Source of the DNA: Albula goreensis
Lineage: Eukaryota; Chordata; Actinopteri; Albuliformes; Albulidae
Length of the DNA: 64,000 bases
Reading direction: 5' to 3'
Assembly (NCBI GenBank): GCA_022829145.1
Contig: CM040748.1
Span: forward strand, 30,890,501-30,954,500
Shown here: positions 34,502 to 46,731 of the stretch, one piece after another
Numbering within the stretch: position 1 is the first letter of the stretch
How the letters are laid out: each line of letters begins with the position of its first letter
Made by a program: the position numbers and the translations under genes
Notes under the pieces: generated by a model
What the model was told of the DNA's origin: nothing
Databases searched by the model: none
What the model saw: the letters and a program-made list of their open reading frames with translations, nothing else

Positions 34502-34505
<4 letters not shown>

Positions 34506-34589
<84 letters not shown>

Positions 34590-34602
34590 CATGCGTGTGT
34601 GC
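34506..34602. repeat. (TG)n microsatellite, about 80 bp pure
   Basis: Forty uninterrupted TG units at 34506-34585, then an impure tail with CGTGCATGCGTGTG. The longest pure microsatellite in the window. Confidence 0.97.
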
Positions 34603-34810
34603 AGTCATTACATTTACAAGGATACATGGCATCCCTGATAATACAGCCTGAGGCTAATGCCAGTATCTGTTAAGCACCTCTAAAGTACAGCATGTTCTTA
34701 TATATACACTGCATTGGAATGGTCTTATAGAGCACATATACCAAATTTATCAGAATTTTAATAAAGTCTCAGTAATGATACTTAGCACACCCACAAGACA
34801 TTATACAGCA

Positions 34811-35047
34811 CTAAGTTATGTCTGAGATATGAATTCAGATGCAGAAATGGAACATTCTAATCAAAGTCAGACAAAAGAGCATGCCTATTGAGTTATATCT
34901 GAGATATGAATCTTAGAGTTATGAATACACTGTTGAAACAAACAGGGTAAAAACTGGGAAGGAGCATTTTGATTGCACAGTTTCAAACTCAGATGCAAAA
35001 ATGGAAAATTGTAATCAAAGTTAGACAGAAGAACATGCCTATTGCTG
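34811..35047. repeat. Local direct duplication of about 63 bp
   Basis: The segments 34832-34894 and 34985-35047 share ...CTCAGATGCA.AAATGG, then AATCAAAG, TAGACA.AAGA and CATGCCTATTG, at roughly 85% similarity by eye, about 153 bp apart. A shorter unit, GTTAT.TCTGAGATATGAAT, is also doubled at about 34816 and 34892. It could be part of an internally repeated mobile element or a local tandem duplication that has decayed. Confidence 0.75.
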
Positions 35048-35289
35048 AATAATTTCTAAGGAATAATGGTTGCAGAAATGACATTCCACCTCATATGTAA
35101 TTTAGACAAACAGAGTAAGCAGTGCCTATGTAATATCAGACGATGTAGAGGAAGATCCTCTCTCAAATAACTCTCACATCATACAGGTATTCTTCTTGAG
35201 ATAGTCCAGTCAACATAACGCTTGACGCAGTAGTTGTTTACTGGTGTTATTTATGGTCCCCTGTTGTCAGAAGAAGGACAGATTAAATT

Positions 35290-35402
35290 AAAAGGAGATT
35301 TTGTGAATGAGGGGAGTTCTGGAAACCCAGCACAGCATGATAGACCTAGATGGGCTGAACGGTCTGTTCTTGTCATTATGTAGTCTCATGCTCTTATGAT
35401 CC
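35290..35402 (+). repeat. SINE/LINE 3' tail relic
   Basis: CCAGCACAGCATGATAGACC, TAGATGGGCTGAACGGTCTG and TTCTTGTCATTATG followed by CTCTTATGAT match the tail GATGGGCTGAATGGCCTGTTCTCGTC...TATGTTCTTATG. I recognise this tail from dispersed retroposons of fishes. The upstream body is not recognisable. Confidence 0.55.
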
Positions 35403-36340
35403 TAGTTAATCATTTTCCTTCATTCTCTGTGCAAGGACCATCCTTCAACTGTTTAATTTGCATGCATTTGTATAAATGAAAATGGAATAATTGCAGTGTA
35501 GATTCTAAAATAGGCTTGGCCTTGCAGGGAAGTACTTTTGGGGAAGGCTCAATAGAACCGTCATTCTGTCATCGAAAACAATGATTCCATCGACCATCCT
35601 TATGAGCACGGCATAACTCTGGAGAGAGGTTTGGTGAATCCAAATTTGGGAGGAAAAATGTGTGACCAGACTTCTAGACCTTGAACAGATTTATTGAGCA
35701 GAGACATGATTACACACAGTTTGGCGCAGGCCTCATCGATTGGTAAGGAAAACAACCCCACAGAACAGGACCAGATATGGACCAGAACTGGCAGCGGTGT
35801 GGAGGAGATGAGGAGTTGCGGTATGCTGAAACAGCAGAGGCTGTGACTAGACTGGATCGGCCCAGAGGTTTTCCTTCTAGAACTTTCTCAAAGTTACAAT
35901 TAGTATCTCCCCTGATTTGCATATTAAATATTTATCAAATTTAGTCAGTACGTTTTGTGAACAATGTTGTCAACTAAAAAGAGCAGCACAGACAACTAGA
36001 AGCGACAAGAACACTAAAAAGGACACCTGATAGACCTTCAGTCTTTATGAGTTTGCTGGGATGGGAACACACTTTACAAGAGAACTGACTCCTCTGGTCC
36101 TCATGAAAGTTTAGAAAATTGTTTGTGAATTGTACATTAAATGGATAGGTCAAGTGATGTGGAACTATAACCTGTGTTATATAATGAATGTGACAGCAGG
36201 ACCATCCTGAAGAGCTAATATTCATTATATTGGTTCTTGTTCCATATTGTTTTATCTTTGCACAGTCACCATGTTCTTTATTCAAAAAAGATTCCATCTT
36301 ACTATCTGAGCTAAGCGTAGTTTGTGAATTTTAAGGTCAG
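35403..36340. other. Non-coding stretch
   Basis: No gene is seen; frames at 35710-35922 and 35974-36297 (minus) have no recognisable motif. Confidence 0.55.
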
Positions 36341-36870
36341 TGTGGTTTTGCCATCTCTTAACCACATGCGCTTACTTCCTGTCCTGATGAAGCTTACCGC
36401 TGACCTAACGGTGGGCTTTTCCGCGTTACTCATGCAAACCGTAAATATCCACGCGCCCTGCTGGTGAGACTCCAAGGGGAATCTCTCACGCCTCCCGGTC
36501 ATCACACTTCAATCGCCACCAAAACATATTCGCATCTCTCTCACCCCTGAGCCCCCTTCCCTCTGACCCAGCATCGCGGCACGTTATTCCGGGGATGGCG
36601 GCCAGGCTCATTATAGTGCACGTTCAGGGAGATTCTGTTCGCTGCCCACACGATCCTCGTGAAGAGACGCGGGGGCATTCGCGCAGAGGGTGCTAAAGTC
36701 GCAGTGTCCTGGCATAAGCTGGCACCGGCAGTACCCGCTGGCAGAGTGCCTCTCCGCCAAGCCGCGATCTGTCACACGGGCAAACCGAGGTGCCATCTGA
36801 GCTGGCAGAGGGAGAGAGACAGCGGGCATTGAACGCATTTCTACATTTGCATGTATTGCATGTGTAATGC
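36341..36870. promoter_or_regulatory. Candidate CpG-containing non-coding block
   Basis: GC-moderate sequence with scattered CpGs (for example ATCGCGGCACG, GAGACGCGGGGGC and CAAGCCGCGATC) is unusually CpG-rich for this AT-rich window. It ends in GCATTACACATGCAATACATGC-type sequence near 36850. No coding motif is seen in the minus-strand frames. Promoter or enhancer function is only possible. Confidence 0.28.
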
Positions 36871-39800
36871 TGGGCGTTTGCCTGTTTTAATTTATGCATG
36901 ATTTATACCCCAGTATTACCTGCAGACTGCTATTTTGATCTTAGTTTATCTATATTTATATTGTTAACTTATGACTGGCAGAAATTTTTGTGAGGTAATT
37001 TATTACAAGATTTGTTTTGCAAGTAAAGTGGAGCTTTGGGTTACTTTTGAGGTGAAGCAGGGTTATATAAACTATACAAAAAGGAGGTGAGCAGCCCATA
37101 TTACATTTAAAATACATGCATGCCTAAGAATATTTTGTATACATTTACTTGAAAAAAGGAACAATTATGCTAATTTCACACCTGTACAGAAGTTCAGTCT
37201 TGAAACAAGTATTAATTTGAAAATACAGACTGCACACAGAAAGAAATAAAGATAAAACGTTTTTTCCGAACATGGTTCCATTTTTCCGTTGTTGCATTTT
37301 AGTAGTCACACATTTCAGAAATTCATAATTCTTCATCTGTTGTCATGCCTGTCTGTGACTTATCAAAAAAAAAGTTTTATTCTAAATTAAATAACCAACC
37401 CCCCCATTAACACATAAAACCACAATGAAAAAATAAGATAAAATGTAATTTCTTGTTCAGTGCATGTATTTGAAATACAGCCTTTTTCTGGGCACAGGGC
37501 GGTGGGGGAGGTTGGCTCAGTGTGGACGTGAGTGACAGAGGGGTTATTAATAGAAGGTGTCGAGCACATGCTGTAACCCCCTCAGCCCCCTGCCGCCCCC
37601 AAACCCCCTCCCACCCGCCTGCCCCACTGCCTCCCCCATCTGAGCGCGCCGGGTCGAGCTGTGTACTGCGCTGTGATCACCTGCTGATGAAAGAAATTAA
37701 ACAAGAGGGAAAGGATGCTGATGAGAGATGCCGGTAAAAGGGCAAGGAACAGAGTTTTTTAAAAAATATATGTACTTTAACCCTTTAGTCCTAAAATATT
37801 TTAACTTACAATCTTTACTTATAAGTATGTGCACATATGTATGTATCATCTGAATTATAACAAAAATTTTTGTCATAGTTGGTATTTATGTGCCATGATA
37901 CATGAAGCTTGCATTCATCAGTTGTGCTGTCAGTGTTTCTGGCTCTCAGACAAATAAAGTTTATTCAAAAAACAGGAGGCCTGATTTATCAGCCTGTGGC
38001 ACATGTTTACATTTATGTGCATTCAATTTTAGTTACATGATTTGTGATGTGAGCAAATGGCCTCAACCAATCATATGTTCTCTTACTAATTTTGCACTAG
38101 TAAAAGAGTTTTGCATGCACTAACTTTTCAATCAATGTGACTGAAGCTTGTCTAATATTTTGCATTGTAATGATATACTAAGTTTTGACTATATAGGTTT
38201 TCTGTCATATAACCACCTGCCCTATTTTGCTTATGTTAGAGAACTTGGCCTTATGTGGAATTAGTGCATCCTGTTTTCAGTGTATTTTTCCATCAGGTCT
38301 TGAGTGTCTCAGCTGAGGGAACAGTAGCTAGCAGGAGTTCCATGCAAGACACTTGAGTTCTGACCTCTGTTGATTCTGAAACCATATGCCACTGCAGACT
38401 CCCTGCTGAGTTTAAGTGAGTGGGCTAACTTTACAAAGTGTCTATTTTACTATATAAACCTTGCTGCCCGGAGGTTTTTTTTTCTGTGGATTACAAGAGT
38501 AACTTTATAATATTGGGCTCTACCGCTGTGATGTCCCCCCTAGGACTAGCTCACTGTGTATTTGAAAGCAGCATAAGAAATCAGGTTTATCCACTACATA
38601 AACTAAGCAATCAATTCTGCAAAACTTTTTCACAGTTTTTACAATAAACACTTCAAAAGCAGAGACTCCCTTTTTCCTCCCCCTTAAAAGAAACCCTTGT
38701 TGCTTTCCTTCCTAGGGGCTGAGGGGTAAAACAAATAGAAATGACATTTCAAACAGCTGACCATGCACCAAATAGCAAAATTATTCCCTTCTGCCTCTTT
38801 GGAACAGGAACCAGTCTAGCCTAAAATGGTTTCATATCAGTTGCATAACAGTACCACTTTTCTCAGTGGTAAAATTCCTTTTAAAAAAAAAAAAAAAAAA
38901 ACCTGAAAACTTTTACCTCATTAATCTTAAAGATTTTCTAACAATTGCATGTTTTATGTAACTCTATTTCTATATCCAGTTAATTTATTATGTATGTTGG
39001 TAACTCATGAAGAGTATTTATTTTTCATTTCGTTCTCTGCAAGCAGTGCTTTCGCACATGACATCACAGTAAATTCAGTGTGATTGAGATTATAGGCTGG
39101 CCTTTATTCTAAGGCCAACACTGTACCCACCCCCTGTACAGTAGTATATATTCCATATTTGTCCATGTACCTCTTGTTGTTTGCTGTTGTCAGGGCCTCG
39201 ACTTACTTCCTGGTTTGCCTGGCTGAGCAGCATAATGTTCCGAATGTTGACGGTGCAAAACAACGCAGGCCTGAATAATTATATATGGGATCATGATGCA
39301 CTTGCAAGAGTTCAAAACACAATGAAATATACTTTGAATGATGGGGCATCACTTTTCCGACTAGCTATGTGCACTCCTATGACACTGCTCTCTGCTTCTT
39401 TGCTTCATGAGCTTTTACTCAGGTAAAATCAGGAACTAGGTTTGGCTGGAATGGGCCTTTAGCTCATTGTGTATTTCCAAGAGAGACTTTTCCAAAACTG
39501 CAGTGCAGAGTCAGGCGCAATGAGGGAAACAAACAAAACCGCACATGCATTTGGAACGCTATTTGGGCATTGTCTTTTCGATTTTGCTGTGTTGTTCTTG
39601 GAAATTTTGAAATGTCAGAGGAATGAAATATCTGTTAGGAAATGGTAGGTCACTGCAACATTTCGACAGAGCTCTCCATCCTACATGGTCTCATCCAAAG
39701 TTATGAGGAAAAACAAATTCTAAGGGATTAAGAGTAGAGAACTCTAAATTCAAAACAGAACACTCGATCATATATTAAAAAGTAAGATGATCCCTTCAAG

Positions 39801-40309
39801 TGAGACTATTGTTGCAATATTTCTGTGCCCCTTACCTTACGTTAATATGGTTCATTTCCATCTGGGGAAAAAAATACATATAACTCACATATAACTCAAT
39901 GCACCATCTGAGAAATCTCCATGAGATTAAAAGCCAAACACAAAAACAGAGACATGATGTCAAGAGTTCTAATGTTGCTGTATGTGTGTGTGTCATCAAA
40001 AATGCTGAATTTGAATTTATGAAACACTTGGCTTGGTTTAAAACACTTTCATTTGAAATTGACACGTTTGTTGGATTTCCCCGGGTGACGCAGCAAAGCA
40101 AATGCACAGGGGAGAAGAAACAGTGTTGTTAGGCGAACCAGTGAGATTACACCAGCTTTAATGTGCGTAAATGACTCCTGTTAAGATTTCATTGCTGGCA
40201 CATAGATGATGTGAAAAGTAGTTTGGTAAGATCCATCTGAAAGCACTTTAATTGTTCTATTTAACGTATACACTCAGTCTCTCCACTCGTCCCTTGTACA
40301 TCAGCTCAT
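36871..40309. other. AT-rich non-coding stretch
   Basis: No gene is seen. It contains a G-poor, C-rich patch at 37575-37640, an 18-base A-run at 38885-38902, and weak frames such as 39181-39426 (81 codons) without motifs. Nothing else stands out. Confidence 0.55.
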
Positions 40310-40760
40310 ACACTTTTGGGATGGTTTATTAGAACACATTTATTGCCACTGACAAGGAGATTGTAATCTTTGTCAGATGTCCGGATTCCTTTCTTATTGT
40401 ATGACGATTAGAACAGCAGACGGTTCCTATATACGGTTTGTTGTGTGGGAAAGGACTGGCAGAGAGGGAAACCTCACATCTTAAGCTTTGGATGAGGGTG
40501 CCAGGGAGATCTCCAAACATCCTTGAGTAAATGGCGTTTAAATTAATTCAAGAATTGCAGCCATTGCATCATCGCGGTTTGGTTTTGGCTTCTGCCGGAA
40601 CGAGCGTCTCGGAGAAGCGAACCGGCTGTGAAGCTACCCGCTCTTTTAACAACGCGGCTCGCACAATCTCTCTGATCTTTGACTAGGATTAAATGAGAGC
40701 TGACCCGACCGCTAATCGCAACCAGCCAACCTGGCAGAAATAGTAGCATATCTTACTGTA
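40310..40760. promoter_or_regulatory. Candidate conserved non-coding block
   Basis: Mixed sequence includes CATTTATTGCCACTGACAAGG, TTTAAATTAATTCAAG, GCATCATCGCGG and AGGATTAAATGAG, with CpGs from 40570 to 40720 and no simple repeat. No coding frame is credible. Function is inferred. Confidence 0.33.
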
Positions 40761-41470
40761 TACCAGCGGCCTCCACCCGCAGTCCCAGAGAGATGCCACC
40801 CGGTATGGTTACCATATGAGCAGACAAGTGATTTTGTCACTTCCTTAGCAACTACCGCATGACGACACTCATAACTGTTCAGTTTTCAGTTCACTTTCCT
40901 AATACCAAATGTGTTATTGTTATGATTATATGAAAAGCAAAAAAGTATGCGGTGACAGAAAAACATGCATTTCTTAGCTATTCTCTGAATATTTTTATAA
41001 AACAATTCAGAAATAAAAGAATATAAAAAAGAAATAAAATAAAAGAATGTACAAATATATTGTAAGGAACTGAAATAACCCTTTCCAGGTGTATCACCTC
41101 TTGCTAATGGGTGACCTCAACATAACCAGGAAAAAGTGAATTATGATGATGTAGAAAACACATTGCGTGGTGCTTGGACTGAAGAAAATACAGGTTATAC
41201 AATGGAAAATAATGTGTAGGTTGCATAGGGTATTTTCTATATAAATGGTCTTCATTTTTACTGTTACAGTGAGTCCATGCGGTCCAGCTTTGCTTGTATT
41301 TGGTCTTATAAAAGACTGGCATGTTTTGACTTTCTCAATGGTGCGTCCCTCCATGGTAAACTCAGATGTTTCGGCCGCTAACACTGTGTTTAAACAGGTG
41401 GGACACACACTACTTTAGATACAGCAGACATGGCACAAACCCAGGGGAACCCACATGTAATTTGGTTTTC
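40761..41470. other. AT-rich non-coding stretch
   Basis: The minus-strand frame at 41094-41408 (104 codons) has no domain I recognise and becomes hydrophobic and low-complexity in its second half. A CT-poor A/T stretch lies at 40960-41070. Confidence 0.5.
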
Positions 41471-41945
41471 CAGTAGCCATGCCACCCTTGTGAATTTGTA
41501 CGGCCTGATGTTTGAAGCTAAATGGAGCTTAGACTTAGCACTTGGGTAGGAGACTCCCGGGGAAAAGTGCATTTCTGCTTGGTCTTTGCTCTGGTGGGCC
41601 AGTAGGGGGCATTCATCCCTCCTGACAAAGCCAGGCAGAGGAGCTCACGGACCTCAGTGTAGTGTTAGACGCACCGTATCGTAGGGGATCGTCTTTCAGA
41701 AGAGGCGTTCAGCAGAGGCCCTGACTCACTGTGGCCCTCAGAGCTTCAGAGGCACTGGCTGAAAAGGGTAGGGGTGTCCCTCGTCTCCCGGCAAAATACC
41801 AAATCTGGTTCACTTAGCACTGGCCTTTTAATCCTCCCCCATTGTACATGAGTAAATTAGTACCTCCATCTCACTTATTGTAGTGGTGAGTATTATGGTG
41901 CAAAATGGCTGACCACCTGTGTGTGGTCAAACACCTTAAACAACC
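41471..41945 (+). repeat. 5S-rRNA-derived SINE (SINE3 type), diverged
   Basis: The first 90 bp follow 5S rRNA: CAGTAGCCATGCCACCCTTG, then CGGCCTGATG, GAAGCTAAATGGAGC, TTAGCACTTGGGTAGGAGAC and CCCGGGG. The body then follows the known fish SINE order: CAGTAGGGGGC (about 41602), CACCGTATCG, TCGTCTTTCAGAAGAGGCGTT (about 41690), GAGGCCCTGACTCACTGTGG, AAAAGGGTAGGGGTGTCCC, CCTTTTAATCCTCCCCC and finally TGGTGAGTATTATGGTGCAAA and ATGGCTG. The internal promoter lies in the 5S-like head, which is diverged. The right end is approximate. It is a fossil copy; activity is unlikely. Confidence 0.9.
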
Positions 41946-43689
41946 ATTTACAGTACATACCTCAAGTCTAATGCATGGGATCAGTATCTTTGCCCCAAGT
42001 GAGGGACATTCAGCCAAGCATATCTAATGCAACCGAACAGTTGTGTGAAGGCCAAGATGATTTTATTAATTTATGGAGTCAGGAATGAAAACCTGCAGAC
42101 TCGCCTGCAATTTACAGATAAGTTTTGCCACCCCTGCTTTCGATGTGTCTATCCACCTGACCACATAGATCCACCTGCTTGTTGGCATATAAATGTTCAA
42201 AGACAAGTTCAGCAGTCATTGAATGTCATAAACAGCCCCTGGTGTTAAGTTAAATGAAAATATAGACTTTCCAGATTCAGTATGGATTGCAGTCTGAAGT
42301 GTTTCCTGAAATGCTTAATAGAAAAAAATAAGGAGGGATCTCTGTTTTAGCCATAGAGTGGTCAAAATCAAAAACTCCTGTCATCTTCACGCACCATTTA
42401 AATTACTGTGACATTTATAGGTGAGCTAGTGATTAAAGGCTGCACTCATGTGTGTTTGGTTTTGTTTGTCTGCTTTTCTCAACTGAACTGGTACTTGGAC
42501 AAGATCAATGTGAGTCAGCATGTAACCTTATCTTTCATATTCCACATAAAACTCCCAGCTGGGAATGAACGTCCAAGGGCCGCTAACTATGAATGCTTGT
42601 TTTGTTTTGTTTTGTTTTTCGTTTTTATGTGGTTTACATTTATGAAATGGTCTCTCCAAAAAGATACTTTCTCTTAGCTTTTAAACAGAAATGAGAGTTA
42701 CTGAAGATTTTTTTTAACTACTCACAATACCCCCTACTTTATTTGAATCATTCATTCTCTCAAGTTGGGAAGGCCTGGGTCATAAATAGCATTGTGCTCG
42801 TGGGATTGACAAGATTTTGATTTAAGGATTGGATACTATTTATGTGATAACTCATGCAAAGCATGTGGTCTGAATTATGCCCTTTCTCAAGGGTCACACA
42901 TTTGGCTTTATATAAAGGGAATTGCTACCTTCCCAGTATCAGTGATTCCTCAGCCTCAGTGTAATACTCCAGGGGGAAGGAAGCCAAAATCATTCCCTAT
43001 GCATGTATGTATTAAAGGATGGGATTACACGTGTTAACATCTATCATTTTCCACAATCGGGATGAAGGACTGCGGCAGTTTTACATATGAATAGAAAACA
43101 AGGTGGCTGGAGAATTGTGGTACTGTGATAACTGAAGAAAGACTGTTATTTCAAATGCTTGATTGTGGGGTGAGTAATTAGAGTGTGGAAGCCATTTCTG
43201 TGTAGAATCTGCTGCCTGCTGTTGATTGTGGGAGACGGTTACTATGAATAGGTACCAGGTGACAAAATTTGGTTTATTGAATGACATAGATAGTTTTAAA
43301 ATTTCTGATTTAATTTGTGACCTGAACTTAATTGTACAGTGTCTTGGTGTAAGATCAGATAAACTACTCATTGTCAACATATTTAAACAAATTTTTTTTC
43401 CAGTGTAACAACACAGCATTTCAAATGGGGGTTGAACTAAATAACATTGTTAGTGTTGTTTTCATGTGTGGGTGATTTTTAGATGGAGAGAAACCGGTGA
43501 ATAGAAGTATATTAGAGAATAGATTTAGCGAAAGACTCATACCTTCTTGGTCGATTGATTCATGAGTATTTGGGGATGGCTGGGAGAGGCGCGGGCGGTG
43601 TGCAGAACTGCAAATTGACACGTCACCCCTTATCCCTTCCCCCCCCATTCCCCCATGTGAAATGAAGGTTTTTATTCTCTGAAGGTCAG
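41946..43689. other. Non-coding stretch
   Basis: No gene is seen. A (TTTTG)n run lies at about 42598-42618. The minus-strand frame at 43081-43419 (112 codons) has no recognisable motif. Confidence 0.55.
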
Positions 43690-43764
43690 CCTTTTTGTAT
43701 TAAGAAACTTCTCACAAGATGTGATAAGGCGTAAATTGCAGATCTATCACTTTTTTTCTTCTCC

Positions 43765-43797
<33 letters not shown>

Positions 43798-44050
43798 CCC
43801 GCTCTGGTTTTCACTCTCGTTGAGGTCCTTGTGTGAAATCAGCAAAATAGCGGCTGGGTGTTTGATTTATGACTCACTCCAGGCTGCCCCTTATCAGGTG
43901 CAAGCAAGCCTCTCTTTCTTATGCAGCCCATGTCTGAATAACAATAGACAACCAGCAGCATTTTTTTCGCTCCAGAATCTCTCCTCCAGCACCAACGGAC
44001 ACCCCAGATTACATCTGCTTTATTGATTAATGGCCGCCATTTGGGTCTAC
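43690..44050. promoter_or_regulatory. Candidate conserved non-coding block
   Basis: GATGTGATAAGGCGTAAATTG lies before a (CT)n tract (43757-43800). After it come GTTTGATTTATGACTCACTCC, CTTATCAGGTGC, GAATAACAATAGAC (a SOX-type core) and TTTATTGATTAATGGCCGCC. No coding motif occurs in the overlapping frames. Function is inferred. Confidence 0.38.
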
Positions 44051-44370
44051 GGGGACTGGTTTGTTCAGGGCCGAGGAAGGGTAGGCCCAGTCTTAAAACC
44101 CTGCTCCTGCGTGAGAGCGGCCAAATAAAAGGAGCTCGCAAGTGTTTTCCACGTGGATAGTGGAAGCAGTGAAAATGGAGGTGGGTGGGCATACAGACAT
44201 AAAGTCTTGTGTTCAATCAGGGAACACCAGAAATAAACCCTATATTACAGTCCCGCCTCAGTCTCAAGGGACCATGAAGAAAATCTGAGGGGATGAGAAA
44301 AAAGGAATTGGGGCAAAAGGGTCGACGACAAACAAGGGTGGATCTCTATTTAGTCTGTGAAAAAATGGAA
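44051..44370. other. Non-coding stretch
   Basis: Mixed sequence with no gene seen. Confidence 0.5.
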
Positions 44371-44620
44371 CGAGAAGAAGAAACTGCATTATTCATTTCT
44401 GTTTTTCTCTCTCTCTCGCCCTCCTCCCTGTAATTGAATCATTGCCATCTGTATCTCTGGAGATAAGGCATGTTATTTGGGGGAAATTATTTAAATATAA
44501 GAAATGTGTTAACTAATGTAATTAAATGGAAATCATCACAGTGGTAGTCCTTAGTAGGAAAAGTAATTATGTAATGTAACACATTAGATTGATGAAAATG
44601 AGCAACACATCCTCCACTTA
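44371..44620. promoter_or_regulatory. Candidate conserved non-coding block
   Basis: CTGTAATTGAATCATTGCC, GGGGAAATTATTTAAATA, AACTAATGTAATTAAATGG and GTAATTATGTAATG make a dense ATTA cluster. A short (CT)n lies within it. Function is inferred. Confidence 0.33.
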
Positions 44621-45639
44621 AGCACAATAAGCCTTTTTTGCATTATTTGTTTCAAAGATTCACAGTCTCACCCCTCTGTTAGTTCACAATCAAATGCTTA
44701 CAATAGGAACAAACAAACTGAGCGGGATGACAGCACCTGTTGAGGCCTAAAATATAGGGAGAACAGTAACAAGGTGTTAAGGATAAAATATCCCTTTATT
44801 CTGTTGGCTTGTGGCATTGGAGTGGCCTACTTCCATTCCAAGATGCAGAAATGAAAAGGACGGTTACAGTTTGAGTGGTTTTTACCGACATGAACCACAG
44901 TATCATCTATGGTACTTTCTCTGCTTATTGTGTAATAAATTCAGCGAATCGCTGGCAGTGGGCCTCCTCTCCCCAGGTGTGTTACCCCCAGTGGATTCCT
45001 ATAAAGCAGGTGCGTGCTCGCACATGGGGGGGGGGTTTAATGAAACTGGAAGGAAGAGCTTTTCAGAGTATGCGCAGGCCCTTTTTATGCCGCTCCTCAG
45101 AGTCACCAGAGGTTCCATATTATTTTATGACCCAGAATGAGAATTAACATATAGGCCAATTTCCCTTGTGTTTGAGGGAAGTCAGGCCGCTTTTACATAA
45201 ACAAGGAGGGAAGCTTGAGGACGTTCTGCACCCCACGGCTCAGGTCCCCTCTTATGAAGGCCTCGGGAACTGAGGCGCTGAAAGCTCCACGCCGTTATTT
45301 GGGGGGGCACGAAACGCTGCAGGAAATTTTAGCGAGCCCTGAAAAAAACCGAGTCATCCTCCAAAAACAACAAGACGCAGGAGAAGCGTGATTTAAAGCC
45401 GAGGTATGAATCATCAGAGCCTGTTGTCTGGTCTCTATGTTCTGCCAAATGGTAGAGAAGGGGGAAGTGGGGGGGTGATTCAGCTGATCCTCCTCAGAAT
45501 CCCTCAGAGCGTTCTGAGGCAGTGCGGTAACCTGGGTACAGCGGGGGGGGGGGAAGAGACACCGCATGTGGGACCCATCGCCAGCCTCTATGACCCGACC
45601 CAGACTCGTTTGGAAACCAGTTTCGGGGAAAAAAGGCCG
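44621..45639. other. Non-coding stretch
   Basis: The 109-codon frame at 44811-45140 and its neighbours have no recognisable domain. A G-run occurs at 45027-45037 and another at 45541-45552. No gene is supported. Confidence 0.5.
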
Positions 45640-46060
45640 CAATCCAACAGATTTTCCGGGAACGCTCCGAGAACATCATCATCATCTGGATTAATTCCTG
45701 CGATTGATCCCATTAAGTCATTAAGGGCTTGGATTGAACAAAGACAGAAGAATAGCGCATCTTCCTCACACGGTGGCTTGCCAAAAACCGTGGCTAAAAC
45801 ACGCCCAAACGCATCTCCCTGCTCGCCACGGTCGAAACTCCCATTTACGTCCCCAGCTCCTTTTGTTTGTGTGAATCTTAGCAGTAATTCTGCTTGACGT
45901 TTGCCATGGTGGCAGTCTCCTCGGAGAACACGGCTAATTCTATGTGCATCAGAGTGCACATTTGCATATATCAGTAATGGGAGAGCTGGGTTTGTTGGCA
46001 GTTGCATCCCTAAACAGACGGATAATCAACTCCATTGAGCCTTGCTTGGATAATCAAACA
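45640..46060. promoter_or_regulatory. Candidate conserved non-coding block
   Basis: CATCATCATCTGGATTAATTC, CGATTGATCCCATTAAGTC, CATTAAGGGCTTGGATTG and GGCTAATTCTATGTGC, with CpGs, form a mixed block without simple repeats. It is crossed by the window's longest plus-strand frame (45406-45897, 163 codons), which shows no family motif and is Ser/Pro-rich, so it is more likely a chance frame. Confidence 0.33.
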
Positions 46061-46391
46061 AGCTTCAGCCCTGAACCTAGGGCAAAAAAAAAAAAAACAG
46101 TCTCTGTTTCTCTTATGTTACCAGCCACACACTTGTTAATGGGGATTTATAAAGTTAAGTATATTTTAGGCAAGCAACAAAGATTATACTGGCGAAAAAA
46201 GCTTTATTCTTTGTGACTTGGATACTGGTTTTATATTTTAATATCCAAGTTAATACATTCCATGTTTTGGGAACAAGATCAATAATAGGTGAGATATAAT
46301 TTATGAAATATTCATTGCACATTGTGCATTTTCTATATGATACACTTTGTATACTGAGAAATTAAATTGCTAATACAATAATTACAATATT
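46061..46391. other. AT-rich non-coding stretch
   Basis: An A-run lies at 46085-46098. No gene is seen. Confidence 0.6.
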
Positions 46392-46723
46392 CAGGGTTGG
46401 GAAGTAACTGCTTGTATGTAATCTGAATTGTCTAATCATCCATATTACCTGTGAATCTGGTATCCGGAATTTCTGTAACCAATCTACAGAAAGTAAATGT
46501 AATCACCTCAAGGTATTTATGTAATAACTTGTAATTTAATCTCATTACAACTGCATTTTCTACGTTTGCAACTAACAGTTTTTGAGTTACTGAACTGTAA
46601 AAATGATGACAGAAATAGTGACAAGTATTACACGTGATTGATATTACATCACTGATGACACGTCCCAGCCGAACCAGTAATCAGCAACTGATTGCATTTC
46701 CCGAGTAATCCAGCACAACTCTG
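46392..46723. mobile_element. Short non-autonomous hAT-like DNA element
   Basis: The left end CAGGGTTGGGAAGTAACTG is a terminus I recognise from dispersed fish DNA elements. The right end, read backwards (CAGAGTTGTGCTGGATTACTC), is a diverged inverted copy. The flanks ACAATATT (46384-46391) and ATGATATT (46724-46731) match at six of eight bases, as expected of an old 8-bp hAT target duplication. There is no coding capacity. Confidence 0.75.
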
Positions 46724-46731
46724 ATGATATT

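Noticed and set aside
41094..41408. Possible exon or retroelement frame on the minus strand
   Set aside because: No motif of reverse transcriptase, integrase, gag or a host domain; the second half is hydrophobic low-complexity sequence.
45406..45897. 163-codon plus-strand open frame
   Set aside because: Ser/Pro-rich with no recognisable motif; overlaps other frames on the opposite strand, including a 139-codon one; more likely chance in a GC-richer non-coding block.
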